Position numbers and translations under genes: made by a program
Notes under the pieces: generated by a model
Database searches by the model: none
Told to the model about the DNA's origin: nothing
What the model saw: only the letters and a program-made list of their open reading frames with translations
Part shown: positions 1 through 11,168 of the stretch, in pieces
Numbering within the stretch: position 1 is the first letter of the stretch
Layout of the letters: each line of letters opens with the position of its first letter
Origin: Protopterus annectens
Lineage: Eukaryota; Chordata; Ceratodontiformes; Protopteridae
Assembly: GCF_019279795.1 (NCBI RefSeq)
Contig: NC_056743.1
Span: 923,554,936 to 923,618,935, forward strand
Direction of reading: 5' to 3'
DNA length: 64,000 nucleotides

Positions 1-1395
1 GAAGTACCTTTGGGAGGAGAGGCAGAGGTGGAAAGGCATACACATGAAGATTGCTCCAATTGAAAGAAAGAGCATCCACTTTCCAAGCTGTGGGATGAAA
101 CCTTTTGTGCAAAACTTTGGCAGCTGGTAGTTTAGTGGAGAAGCGAACAGATCTATGTCTGGAGTTCCCCATAACACTGTCAATTTCTGAAATACATGAG
201 GATCCAATTTCCACTCGTGGGGATCCATAATTGCCTGCTCAATACATCTGCTAAGGAGTTCTGTGCTCCCGGCAGAAACCTTGCCTGAAGATTTAGCTGT
301 AAACTGAGAGCAGTCTCCCACAAAATCATTGCTTGTCAGCATAGAGGATAAGAATGTGTTCCCCCTTGCTTGTTGATGTACCACATGACAGTTGTGTTGT
401 CTGTTAGAACCAACACCTGACCTGGAAGAAGTAAATCCTTGAAAGCTATTAATGCAAACTGGACTGCTAACATCTCCTTCAAGTTGATATGTAGATGTTG
501 AAGTCTGGCAGGCCACGTGTCTTGTACCCACTTTCCATTTAGATGAGCTCCCCAAGCTTTGTCTGAGGCATCTGTCGTTAGAATCTGACTCGCCTCTGGC
601 CGGGTCACAGAGAGTCCCTTGTTTAGGTGACATTCCTGAGCCCACCACAAAAATTCCTTTTGAATGCAAGGTATTATCTGAATGACAGTGTCCATATCTT
701 GGCAGTGCTGTGTCCATACATTTTTGAGATACCATTGTAGCTTCCTCATATGCAGTTTGGCATTGGGAAGCACCAGAATACAAGATGCCATGAACCCCAA
801 GGCTTGAAGGACTGTCCTTGCAGTCAGCCTGGACTGATGAGACAATTGATGGAAGTAAAGAGAAAGATTCTTTTGTTTGTCCGGGGTCAAAAAGGCCATC
901 TGGGATGCTGAATTCAGTCTCACACCCAGAAAGCACATGTCCTGAGAGGGTACTAGACTGGACTTTATTTCGTTCACAGAATACCCCAGGCATCTTAGCA
1001 CTGCTATCACATATTGTAAATGATGAAGAAGTTCGTCCCTTCCTTGGGCCAGAATCAGGCAATCGTCCAAATAAGGATAGATCTGAATTCCTTTTAGCCT
1101 GAAGAAAGCTATCACTGGAGCCAGAACCTTCGTGAACACTCTGGGCAGTAGATAAGCCAAAGGGCAATGCAGAGAACTGATAATGAGAAGTCCCAGCCCG
1201 AAAACGTAGATACTTCCTGCAACTTAGCCTGATAGGAACATGAAGGTAAGCCTCCTTGAGATCCAGAGTCACCATCCAGTGATCTTTGCCCAGCAGAGGT
1301 AAAAGCTGTTGTAACGTCAACATTTTGAACTTGGGAATGTCCAGATAAGTGTTGAGGATAGATAAATCCAAAATTGGTCTCCACGTGTTCCCTTC
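1..1395 (-). pseudogene. DIRS reverse transcriptase / RNase H, frameshifted
   Basis: Continues from the gag frame. After a shift near 1390 the frame with WRPILDL and the motif-A-like DLKEAY (about 1245-1264) is used. A second shift leads to the frame open from about 1160 to 336, containing APVIAFFRLKGIQIYPYLDD, whose YLDD box is at 1062-1073. RNase H follows, with TTDASDKAWGAHL and TDNTTVMWYINKQGGT. Below 336 further shifts are needed to read LPGAQNSLADVLSR (end of RNase H), MDPHEWKLD with WGTPDIDLFAS, and WKVDALSFNW. All are characteristic of DIRS RT/RNase H and the following segment. The enzyme would copy element RNA; this copy cannot produce it intact. Confidence 0.85.
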
Positions 1396-3434
1396 TTTGG
1401 TACTAGGAACAGGCGAGAATAAAATCCTAGGCCCACTTCTGGCAGAGGGACCGGTTGTATTGCCCCTATTTGAAGCAGCAGAGAAATTTGTTTGTGAGCC
1501 TCTAGTCTTTGCTGAGGAGGAACGTCTGGCATGCCTTTGAAAGGAGGCAAGGTATGGAAATAAAACTTGTAACCTTGGTGTATGATATCCAATACCCATC
1601 TGTCTTGGGTAATCAAACTCCAATTTTCCTTGAAGAGTGCCAACCTTCCTCCCAAAGGTGCTGCCAGGCAAGAAGGATCTGGCAGCTGAAAAGGCAGGTC
1701 ATTGGGCCTGTTTACGAAAGGACTGGCCCCTGCCCTCACCCGAAGATTGTGCAGGAGAACCCCCTGTTCTAGGTCTGAAGGAGCTGTGAGCTCTGCCCCT
1801 ACCACGTCTAGATCTACCCCTAGACTGTGAATCATAAGAAGGGTACGTCCACCCCTTAGCAGGCCATTTCCTACTAAACTTGGAGGCTGAACTTGCAAAA
1901 AATCTTTCACAGCCTGCATAGACTTAGCCTTGTCTTCCATTTTCTTCAAGACTGACTCCACAGGTGAACCAAACAACACATCAGACTGTAAAGGAGCATC
2001 CAAAATCCTTGTCTTAACATGGTCAGATAAATTCTGATCCCTCAGCCAGGCGTGCCTGCGAAGAACTGACCCAGTGGCAGCCACCCTAGACGAGGCCTGT
2101 ACAGCATCAAAACCACATTGTAAAGAATGCTTACCCACCTGTTCAGGGACATGTACCAAATCTTGTAATTCTTTACACTCAATGCCTTCCGCCAGAGCAT
2201 CTACCTTAGACTTCAATTGAGAAAGAAGATAGTTCTGATATTTCAACATGTGAAACTGGCAATTCAAAGCCCTCATAGCTAAGGTGGAAGAAGTATAGAC
2301 TTTCTTTCCCCATCTATCCAAAGCTCTGGCCTCTTTATCTGGAGGAACCGGATTTTTTACAACAGAGGCCTTGACACCCTTAGGTCCCTGACTAACAGTT
2401 TCTGGGTCCGCCCTAGGACTCATATAAAGATATTTATGAGCCTCAGGCACCCTGTAATACCTATCCGGTTTAACAGGAGCAGGAGGCAAAGAATCAGGAT
2501 TAAGAGAAGCCTCTGCAAACACATCTTCCACCAAATCCAGAACAGGTGGTATAGCCAAAGGCCTATGCTGGGGTAAAAGCAAAAATTCCCTAAGCCTTTT
2601 CCTGGAATCAGAGAAGTCCTGACCTTCCCACTTAAAATGTTCCCTCATGGAATGAAGAGTCTCTGAAAAAGAAAAATCCTCTGGAGGAGAAGCAGAAGGA
2701 GTAGAATCGTCTACATCAGAATCAGAATAAGGAGAATACTCCTGCAAGTCTTCAGCCGAAGACTCTGAAACATCCGAAGCCTGCTCAAAGCTCCCCAACT
2801 CTGGTTCCACCCTAGGCCTCTTATCAGGAGGGGGCAAAGAACCTCTAATCAAAGTAATTAAATCTTCTGCCATTTTAAGCATGTGCTTCTTGGGCACAGA
2901 TCCTGAAGAACTAGGAGTGACACCAACAGAAGCTAAACTTGGCCTGCCTCTGGGAGAAGCCTTGGAAACAGAAGGAGAGGGCCTAACCACCCTAGGAAGA
3001 GAGGGGAGTACAGTAACCTGAGAAGCCCCTTCAGCCTGACCTGCCTCCTGAGAGGCCACATCCTGCAATATTAAAGTTTCCCCCTGGGACTCCAGAGAAG
3101 CCTCCGGCAGAACCACCGATTCCACTGACGCCTCTAAAGAACCGGCGTCCGGTACGGATGACTCTTCTTGCCTGGGTTTAGCTGCTTTGTCTTTGCGCTT
3201 CTTTGAAGAAGCGGACGTCGGAGCATCCGACGGCATAGTATAATTGCACCGCTTCCCGAAGACCAACCTGGCACAATCTAACCTTCGCTTAATAGTGCGC
3301 TTATTGAACCTAGCACAAAAGCGACACCCAACAACATCGTGCTCAGGCCCCAAACAAGGAATACACAGAGTATGATAGTCCCTATGAGGTATCTGTTTCC
3401 CACAAGAAATACAGTTATTTACTTTTTCTGACAT
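1317..3434 (-). CDS. DIRS gag-like protein running into the start of RT
   Basis: An open frame of about 705 codons from the ATG at 3434. Upstream in-frame codons also read open, but the first ATG is here. Residues about 8-45 hold a Cys/His cluster (C-x2-C, then H-x2-C-x2-C-L-G-x2-H, then C-x2-C), typical of the first ORF of vertebrate DIRS elements and probably nucleic-acid binding. Residues about 70-260 are rich in Ser, Glu and Pro and look disordered. The C-terminal half is more structured, with motifs such as LGGRLALFKENW and DRWVLDII. The last ~45 residues enter the RT N-terminus (SRLFLVPKKG) and then drift out of frame near 1390. A gag frame leading into RT is usual for the family. The long open frame suggests a fairly young copy. 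Confidence 0.75.
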   Translation of the reverse strand: MSEKVNNCISCGKQIPHRDYHTLCIPCLGPEHDVVGCRFCARFNKRTIKRRLDCARLVFGKRCNYTMPSDAPTSASSKKRKDKAAKPRQEESSVPDAGSLEASVESVVLPEASLESQGETLILQDVASQEAGQAEGASQVTVLPSLPRVVRPSPSVSKASPRGRPSLASVGVTPSSSGSVPKKHMLKMAEDLITLIRGSLPPPDKRPRVEPELGSFEQASDVSESSAEDLQEYSPYSDSDVDDSTPSASPPEDFSFSETLHSMREHFKWEGQDFSDSRKRLREFLLLPQHRPLAIPPVLDLVEDVFAEASLNPDSLPPAPVKPDRYYRVPEAHKYLYMSPRADPETVSQGPKGVKASVVKNPVPPDKEARALDRWGKKVYTSSTLAMRALNCQFHMLKYQNYLLSQLKSKVDALAEGIECKELQDLVHVPEQVGKHSLQCGFDAVQASSRVAATGSVLRRHAWLRDQNLSDHVKTRILDAPLQSDVLFGSPVESVLKKMEDKAKSMQAVKDFLQVQPPSLVGNGLLRGGRTLLMIHSLGVDLDVVGAELTAPSDLEQGVLLHNLRVRAGASPFVNRPNDLPFQLPDPSCLAAPLGGRLALFKENWSLITQDRWVLDIIHQGYKFYFHTLPPFKGMPDVPPQQRLEAHKQISLLLQIGAIQPVPLPEVGLGFYSRLFLVPKKGTRGDQFWIYLSSTLIWTFPSSKC

Positions 3435-3598
3435 CCGGTAAACCACTGAGGCAAGAAAAAACTAAAATATTCCCCAACGGGGTACTTAGCCAACTTCGAC
3501 TCGGTCTGAAACTCCGAATTCGAAAAATTTCAGAACGCCGAATGGCACTTGCAACGCTGCTTCTGCATCGGACCATGCGGCAAAAAAGACTGAGGATA

Positions 3599-3665
3599 TG
3601 ACGTCGGTCATGCGCATTTGTACCCTGACGTCCTGATGTCAGTCTTAAGCGCCTTGACCGACGTC
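3599..3665. promoter_or_regulatory. Palindromic TGACGTC cluster upstream of the DIRS gag ORF
   Basis: TGACGTCGGTCA at 3599-3610 is a perfect inverted repeat of TGACCGACGTCA at 3654-3665. Between the arms lie another TGACGTC (3626-3632) and TGATGTCAG (3634-3642). The core resembles the CRE/ATF site TGACGTCA. Its place about 165-235 bases upstream of the gag ATG makes a transcription-control role in the element's leader plausible, but this is inference. The palindrome could equally matter for RNA structure or replication. Confidence 0.4.
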
Positions 3666-3720
3666 AGCCTAATACTTTGATATTCGGGCTGACCGAGGAC
3701 AGCGGACTACCCAAGTGTAA

Positions 3721-5245
3721 GGACTGCAGCAATGTGAGATGAAGAACATCGAATGTTTATCAGTTCAAAACTAGTAAGAATGAAACACATGAAAATGGTG
3801 CACTGAGAAAAACAGCTGCTCTATTTAAATACTTGATTTAACATAAAAATGTACCCTTTTCAACATTCCGTGTGGTGGACTGTGCTCTCCACACACCCTG
3901 CAAATTATATTTACCAACTCCGGTATCGCAAAGCAGTGGGGAAAAGGGTAACTTTCCCGATCTTCACCACATCGCAATCTCCGTTTGGAAACATTGAAAA
4001 CCATACATTTCCATCTTGAAGTTTTTGGTAAACAAAAGCAATAAATAAAATGTGGACAGTAGTAGCCGCTTCCAAAATATATTGTGCAAAAACATTTCTG
4101 AAGTAGGTTGTGGCTGCAAGTGGTGGTGGGACATACTGTAATATTACACAGCAAATGTTTATTCTACTTGTCATACCAAAAGGCAACACAAGAGCTAGCT
4201 ATTTAGAAATGTTTCTTGTTATTGGCATGCCTTCATTTCCTTTTTTGAAAGAACCAAACTGATTTGTCTTTCTAACATTATAAGGGCTCCTGTTATAGTA
4301 TCTTAGCTGCCTGTGGGTATCAACTGTAAGTAAAAGATGCATCCTCTCATTCTGGTTATTATAGAGTAAATTACTGGAAGATGTATGGCCAGATTTACAT
4401 ACTGCTGAAACTATACTAGACATAAAGGATTAGTAGCTTACATACTAGTCTGTAATTCCAAAATCATCTTTTCCAATGTTATAACAACTAGCAAAAGTGC
4501 TTCTAAGAGAGAGAAAAAAACACATAACTCTGAGACCTAAGCAGAGTGCATTAAGGCCCTTGGTTCCTGAAGGTTCTCATAGGAGAATATTTGATGCATT
4601 CTGAATGTTTTTTTGCTTCAGTAATATTCAAAAATCATGCCTCAATAATGTTTTTTTTTAATCACAGAAATTATACAAAAAGTGCAAAACAACAATGTTA
4701 TTAATGGGACATAGCAGACATACTGGTTGTGATTGTAAAAATGTTAGAGATGGTGCTGGGTGTATATTTTATTTTTTTTTGCTTTACAGAAATTATGTTA
4801 AAAATGACTGAATATGTCTGAACACACTGTTATATCTCTGCAGTCTTACAAAAGATGCCTGTAATTTCCTCAGCAAAATTGTTTACCTCATGTTGAGGTT
4901 TTCAGTGATATATGGCCAGATATCAAATCTCACTGCAATTTTGATAATTCAGTGAGCATTTGTACATTTTGCTTATTTTAAATATTTCCAAACAACACTC
5001 AAAATGCAAGAAACTGTGCATGTTAGATTTCAAGTATCAGTGGTAAAACTTTTTGTCTTAGTGTCATGTGACAGACAGCAGCATTTATTTGTTCACATCT
5101 CAAACAATTCTGATAACATTCATAATTATATTAAATTGTTGCTCATATTCATAACCGATAAAAGCAATTATATCTCTGGATGTTTTCACGTAAAGCACCT
5201 AATTTTCCTTCTAGTAATATTGTTACTCTCCAGTTCATTTATTTA
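3721..5245. other. No recognisable gene or element
   Basis: AT-rich sequence with short chance ORFs on both strands. Their translations show no domain I know and no repeat-element motif. A small inverted repeat (GTGTGGTGGA/TCCACACAC, near 3870-3896) is visible but unexplained. Confidence 0.4.
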
Positions 5246-5249
5246 ATTT

Positions 5250-6700
5250 TACTTTGAGCAGAGATGTGACTGGACTGAACCAGGATACCCCCTTTTCAGA
5301 TACAACCTATTTACAGCAATAAAAAGAAAGAAAGGAAAACAAAACATGAAAACAACAAAACAATATTCCAGTGTTCTTATTAACATGTTCACTAAGAATC
5401 ATTGTATTACATAAACTTCTAGTAAAAGACAATTAACAATAAAGAAAAATCAACAGTATGCAAAACAGAAGTAATAGGACAATCCTGAATTAAATACAAA
5501 TTGCTAACCAAATATAATGTTTAAAATAATATCTTCAAGAAAGTGGTAAAGGAATTTGTACAGAATCAATGTGAAAGTAATGAAAAAGGTGCAGTTAAGA
5601 AAAGTACTGTTAAGATCAGAAAGTACACATTACTTGGACTGGGATGAAAAAGGGTAGAATTTTTCATAATGTAAGTAAAAAGGCCAAATTAGAAAGTAGC
5701 AGTTATAGCAAAAAGTATGAATTAAATAAAATGGAGAGCAGTTAAAAAAGGCAACATGTCAATGGGTATAAATAGAGTAAGGTTCTTGGAACAGATGGAG
5801 AAAACATAAAGGGAAGTAATATCTGAAAATTAAAGTATCTAAAATAAGTCAGTAATGGCAACTAGGTAGAAGAGGTGACAAAGAACAAATGGGGTATATA
5901 TAATTTGCATATTTTGAGGGAGAAGGTATTCCAAATACTTGGAATAATAAAGGAGACAATCTTATGACTTATATAAGAAAGTTCTTTGGTACTGTTATAA
6001 TAGCACAATGAATCTTACAGTGAAAAGGTTTACAAGAAAGGTAAAGGGATAGTGAGGATATGAGAGTGGCAGCTGTCCATGTTATGAATTTTAAAAGGCA
6101 AAAGTGGCAAAACATAAGGTACTCCAGTAGTTGATAGGTACGGAATCTCCTTCTTTTTGAACTTTGCAAAGATGTTTCCTTTGAAGTACATGCACAATTA
6201 ACAAAGAGATTTTTCTTAAGGATAAATGAGGAATGGCCCTTTTGAAATTAGTTTTGTGAAAAGAGGCAAGCCATATTCTAGTATAGATAAGATGATGCCT
6301 TTACCTAGGGCTTATGGAGTTTCTTTGGTGAAGACTGTAGTAACTCTGTAACATTCCTTTAGCATGCCAGAGATTTTACTTTGGACATGTTTAGTATGGA
6401 TAATGAAGGACAGTAAAGTACCTAAAATCATGCCCAAATACTTAAAAAGATTGTACATTTCCCTGATTAGAGTAAATGTGAAAAGTGATGGTTCATCTGA
6501 GTTCAACTTGGGAAATCCTAGCAAGTGTAACAAAGAGCATTGTCTTTATTTTATAAATATTCATAATCAACTGCTTATCAAAGAGTCAGGAAGATAAGGT
6601 GGATAGGTCATCCTCTAAGTTCAAACTGATTATGAGGATTAATTGGTCAGGTCTAGTGAAGACAATGACATCAGTGTAGCATGTAACATCTCATCAATGA
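5250..6700 (-). pseudogene. Old LINE remnant: RT C-terminal half and 3' tail
   Basis: On the minus strand near 6660-6500, in shifting frames, there is an RT palm trace: a T-D-V-I-V-F-T-like YADD region, then a spaced W...L..N..K-T-K-x-M-L-F pattern (about 6560-6520) as seen after the catalytic box of L2/CR1-group LINEs. At 5250-5310 the sequence resembles the reverse complement of the 3' tail of the LINE at 9.35-13.73 kb (A/T-rich start, gactgg, cctttttcag). The copy is strongly decayed, with no open frame over 75 codons. The middle is tentatively included because both ends have the same orientation. Confidence 0.45.
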
Positions 6701-7049
6701 GTGGAGACTAAGCCCACATTCACAAATATGGAAAAAGTGAAGCATAATTCAATTAACAATGAAAAATATGTATATAGCTCCATAACTTTTTCACAAATTA
6801 CTATCAAGAACTCCTACAATGTGAACTTTACACTGACACTTTTAGTGCACACACTTATTGACTTATGTCACCTTGCTGAAGGCATGTTGCTTTTAATGAT
6901 AATGTGCAAAGCTTGTAAATACCAAAAAAAAGTAGCACGTTGATATCACTAGCAACACTTTTTTGATTATATATTATAATGTGTTACCATTACAAATAAA
7001 AAGTCCCAAGACTGGAATTTTCATGCATGAGCATTAGACACTGGTATGG

Positions 7050-9300
7050 TGAATTTGGAGTTAGCTAGCCACTCACTTTCACTGTTATTTTATTCTGACT
7101 ACTTTGCACTTGTAGGTGAATACAGTCACAGTGATCCCCAACAGGCCATAACAACCACGTTACACAAGATAAACAAAAATGTGTCATAAAATGAATAAAG
7201 CCCTGACTACTGTCCAGGTAACCTGAATTGGATTAGCAGCTAAAGTGCTTGATGAAGCCAGCAAGGAGGACAGGTGTCCCCATCCTTGGTGGTAGGGAGC
7301 TGGTCTGAGCTGTATCAGTCCTTCAGAGAAAAAGGTGAGCTTCCAACCTGGGAGTATGCATGTGGTCCAGATGGGTGATACCCTTTTCTTGATCAAGTGA
7401 GCAGAAGTATGGAATTGCATGGGGGAAGACATTGCGGCTCCCACTGTTTATGCAAACTGCATGTCTCTCAGCCTAGAGTAGTTGTTAATACATTAAAATC
7501 CCTCCTTGCAAGGATGCACGTGAGACACAAGCAAGCTTCATGATTATGTAAATGATGTCCCCAATGGCTCTCACCATAATGGAGCTGGAAGTTATTCCCC
7601 ACCATTACTGAATGAATTGGCTCAAGTCTGATTGGGAAAGCTTGATGGCTGGAAGCAGTAGGGACAAAAAGCACAGATAAAATGTGTCATGTTTTGCATT
7701 ATTCCCACATAATAAATGCCACTATCTTCTTAAATCTATCACATCACAGTACCATACTTGCATTCCTCTTGTCTCCAGATCCAAAAGGCTGAAATGTAAA
7801 CTGACTAACTGATGTGACAGTTCATTTCTGTTACTGGCATACATTGATGCAGATATAAAACTATTGCTTATGTGCACAGTTGCTGGAATGAACAAACATA
7901 TAACCATATGTCTTCATGTTAAACACCACCCCTTTATTGCTATTTTTCAGACTCATCTGTTTGCATGGGTCCAGAGTTATTCTGTTACTTCCAAGATTAT
8001 TACTGTATAATCGAAAGAAATATAAACAATATTTAATATTTCCATATTTTTTCAAAACCATTTATGTATGCTTAGTTGAAATAGTGAGCCCACTAGGCAA
8101 TTGGCCTCTTTTCAGGGAAGACCTCAGGAAGTATTCATACTGACTAGGGGAAATTTGGCCAGGGCAACAGGGAACTTCCCTTATGTTTTTGATAACTGCC
8201 ATGGGTTCTGTTACAGCCACCTAAACTACCACCAACTAAGGCAGATAGGCCCTTCATTTTAACATCTCATCAAGAGGGTGGCACACTTTTTCAGCACCTC
8301 TCCTCATGCTCCACTGCTGTGTCAGTACTGGAAAATTAATCTAGGTATTTGCACTGAGACTATAGCCCAAAGGCTTCTGATCTTTCAGCACCAAAGATAA
8401 ACATGTAACCTGTTGATCAACTATCACTGCTCGCATGCATTTGTAACTGCTTCAACAAATAAACATTTATTGAAAGCATGTGCAGGTTAGCCATCTCTTT
8501 TCACAATCATTGTTTTACCTGCACCCTTTGCTGTCATCAATAATTAACTGTTGGGATAAACTATTTTACTGAATATATTTAGCAACTCATGTCAGCTTGT
8601 TGCTGATGCTTTGCTCCCTAACGCAAAGCTAAACACTATCAATACATTAATGTTACTATGTAAATGTTGTTAACATTAGTAACCAACATTTGAAGCATTC
8701 AGAAATATACACAGCCCTGTGAAGTGCAGTCACCTTATTTGAGTAACATTTTCCCTTCATGACCTCACATTTGCAGGTAATCACAGTCTAAATGATCCAT
8801 GGCAGCCTTTAATCTTCTTTTAAATTCATATGGTTTGCATTATGCCAGTCAAAGAAATGTCAGTATCTTCTTAAATCTACCATATCACAGCACAAACTTC
8901 ATGCTTGCATTCCTCCCAGTTATAGGTCCTGCAGCTCAAGTGACATTGGTGACTGACAGGAGAAATATCATCGTCCTTACATCGGTGCACATATGCAACC
9001 ATTGCCTATATTCAACCTGCTGGAACAAACATTCATTGCATGTGTGTGTAGACTAGCCATTTCTTCTCACTATGTTTTATTAGCACTAAATTGCACTTAC
9101 AATATTCCTTCCAACTCCATTATTGCATTATGAAAGCAAATATGAAGAAATATGTATAATATTTTCTATACTTTTTCACAAGCTCTTGGCAATACGTCAT
9201 AGAATCTATATGTCCAACCTGAATATTAAACTTACTGCCCTTCATTCTTTCTCTCAATATACATTACCACTGCTATTCAGCCTTTTGTCCACTAGGGGCA
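7050..9300. repeat. Diverged tandem repeat, unit about 565 bp
   Basis: Several blocks recur at multiples of about 555-575 bases. The block around TATCTTCTTAAATCTA occurs near 7724 and 8862 (about two units apart). A block with a aaca-aacat core followed by TAGCCAT occurs near 8457-8490 and 9017-9052. A CACTTGTAGGTGAATACAG-like block near 7108 returns near 8772. Related sequence continues at 13.72-14.0 kb on the far side of a LINE. Identity is low, so this is an old array; boundaries are rough. A LINE-tail-like segment lies inside it at 8070-8150. Confidence 0.4.
8070..8150 (-). mobile_element. LINE 3'-tail fragment
   Basis: Matches by eye the segment at 35750-35815 (gtt-ga-t-gt-a-gccca-taggc-a--gcctcttttcag, then -agacct). 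Both resemble the reverse complement of the 3' terminal region of the LINE copies ending at 13.73 and 35.43 kb. It is a short 5'-truncated copy with no coding sequence. Confidence 0.35.
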
Positions 9301-9683
9301 ACATTTTCCTTAGACCTTCATACTGGCTCTAAACTTAACTTACAGGCTCTCCGATTCCCATATCCTGTAGGAGCTTACAATCCCACTCTATCCCCCTTTC
9401 TTTTTACATTCTGCACTGCCTATCCTCGCAGTATAGTCTAACTACTATTGAGGCTTTGTGTCATCTCACCCTCCCCACCTATACTTACCTTAGCTTACTG
9501 CTCCTCTGATTGTTCTCCCAGGGTGCACTCCTCTGTGGCTCATCCTGCTCCATTCGCCCTGTGAGCTCACTTCGCTCCCCTACCCTGCCCCCAAATTCCA
9601 CCTGCCCCCAGTGACCCTAAACTTATACACAAATTGCCACACCCCTGTACATTAACACCAACCTCTAACTCCTCCCCCTTAAA

Positions 9684-10202
9684 GTGCTATCACTCATCTC
9701 CCATTATCCATTACCTTACCACTCTATCTACAAGCATCCCTGCATTCCATCTCCTATGCCTCCACTAATGGCCCTAACATACCACAAACCCTTACCTTTA
9801 TTAGTACTCCTAACTATACTAATTATACCCTATCTACTTACTCTCTACAAACACCATACATATCTAGGACTTCACACCCACAACAGGCAAACCTCTATTC
9901 CTACACTTAGCCTACCTCACAGTCTTAACAACTCTTCTTGCCCAGCAAAGTATTCATCAGCCAAGTGTCATAGACTCACTCACATCTCTCATTATAACCC
10001 AATAGCTAGAAAAACGAAGAACCTAATTTTTAAACTTTTACAACTCACCCTAAAAGTACAGGTCCACTCCCTTTTAGATGGTGATATACACCCAGACCCT
10101 GGTCCTACCACAAGCACAGATACACAGCCTGATACACCAACTCCTACTAACACACACCTGCTTACCAGGCCCCACCAACTCTCTCCTGATAGCTCATCTT
10201 AA
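9684..10202 (+). pseudogene. LINE N-terminal region with 2A-like motif
   Basis: An open frame of 172 codons from ATG 9684, Leu/Pro/Thr-rich. It has a hydrophobic stretch at residues about 35-52 (LLVLLTILIIPYLL) and ends near the motif LLDGDIHPDPGP (10071-10106). In related LINEs a similar G-D-I/V-x-x-N-P-G-P motif precedes the endonuclease. Here the frame ends and the endonuclease begins in the next frame, so a shift is needed between 10110 and 10200. The role of the leading region is unknown. No zinc knuckle or RRM is visible. Confidence 0.6.
10065..10106 (+). other. 2A-like peptide motif (H-S-L-L-D-G-D-I-H-P-D-P-G-P)
   Basis: The residues resemble the ribosome-skipping 2A consensus D-x-E-x-N-P-G-P. 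In this copy E is H and the normally essential N is D, so skipping is unlikely from this copy. The position, at the end of the N-terminal region and just before the endonuclease, matches where 2A-like motifs have been described in some non-LTR retrotransposons. Confidence 0.5.
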
Positions 10203-11100
10203 CATTCGTAGCATCAATAATAAAGTTGCTCACCTGCATGCCCTTATAGATGCACATTCTTTTGACATCCTCTGTCTGTCTGAAACATTGCTTAATCCAT
10301 CAATATAAGACATTGTAGTTCTACCCCCGGCTATAATATCCTGAGACTTGACTGTAATACTAAGAAAGGTGGAGGCGTAGCCATGCTTTTAAGAATGGAT
10401 TACAAGTTACCTCGCTAGACCCCAAACCTCCACTTTCCAACAATGCAGAGATTCTTCTATCTAAAATTCAGCTTAACAAATATAAAGCCATATATATAAT
10501 CTGTGTCTATCTTCCCCCAGGCAATAACACCAACATTAGAGGCTATCCTCAGCTGGCTCTCAAGCAACTACCCCCAAGAAACCATAATACTTGGAGACTT
10601 TAACATAAACTTGATCTCCTGCATATCTGAGCAGCCTTCTAGTCATATCAACCTATATGGTTTTACCCAAACTATAACATCCCCTACCCGTACTAATAAA
10701 CTTAACAACAAAACAAGTACCCTTGACTGGATACTCACTAATACTCTCCAACAAAACTATAAAACAGGCACTCTCCCAGAGGACATAAGTGACCACTTGC
10801 TTACCTATCTAATCAGATATAAAACTGAATTCCCAAACTCAACCATCTGCAGAACTATTCGTACTAACAAAAATTTTAACCCTGCTTACTTTCAAACTGA
10901 ACTAAGCACCTGTGACTGGTCACCCCTGAAACACCTCCCACTAGATGATGCAGTTAAATACTTTAATTTGAAATTCCTTTCCATTCTAGACTGCCATGCC
11001 TCATTACGCAAAGTTAGAATCAGAACTAAACCAGCACCATGGCTCACCAAAACTACCAAACACAAAATCCTCCAAAGAGATAAACTATGGGCCAAATAGC
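10200..11100 (+). pseudogene. LINE apurinic-like endonuclease domain
   Basis: The reading frame starts with LNIRSINNKVAHLHALI and DILCLSETLLN (10197-10300), the N-terminal endonuclease motifs. It is broken near 10308-10500, then continues as IILGDFNINL (near 10590) and ISDHLLTYLI (near 10788-10815), corresponding to the G-D-F-N and S-D-H catalytic blocks. The C-terminal part (to 11099) is the linker toward RT with W..L..T..H..L..R..LW. The enzyme would nick target DNA for target-primed reverse transcription. At least two disabling changes are present. Confidence 0.75.
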
Positions 11101-11168
11101 GTTCAACAAAAAAACACTCAGATTACTTACAATTCAGACAGCTAAGAAATGAAGAAAAAAAAGCCATA

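Larger units (their letters stand above)
1..3720 (-). mobile_element. DIRS-type retrotransposon, copy 1 (3' part runs off the window)
   Basis: Read on the minus strand this is a DIRS-like tyrosine-recombinase retrotransposon. In order it shows a promoter-like GC-richer leader (about 3450-3720), a gag-like ORF with a Cys/His cluster, an RT with the YLDD catalytic box, an RNase H with D-A-S and T-D-N-T-T motifs, and the post-RNase H segment that DIRS elements carry (IDLFAS near 150, then WKVDALSFNW near 80). The tyrosine recombinase expected next lies beyond position 1. At least three frame changes are visible in the RT/RNase H half, so the copy is dead although its gag frame is open. The 5' boundary near 3720 is a guess; no terminal repeat could be matched. 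Confidence 0.85.

Noticed and set aside
3825..4423. Minus-strand frames of 74-109 codons
   Set aside because: No motif, overlapping each other in different frames, and AT-rich; consistent with chance.
7184..7674. Minus-strand frames of 68-86 codons
   Set aside because: No recognisable domain. They lie in repetitive sequence and the composition gives no coding signal.
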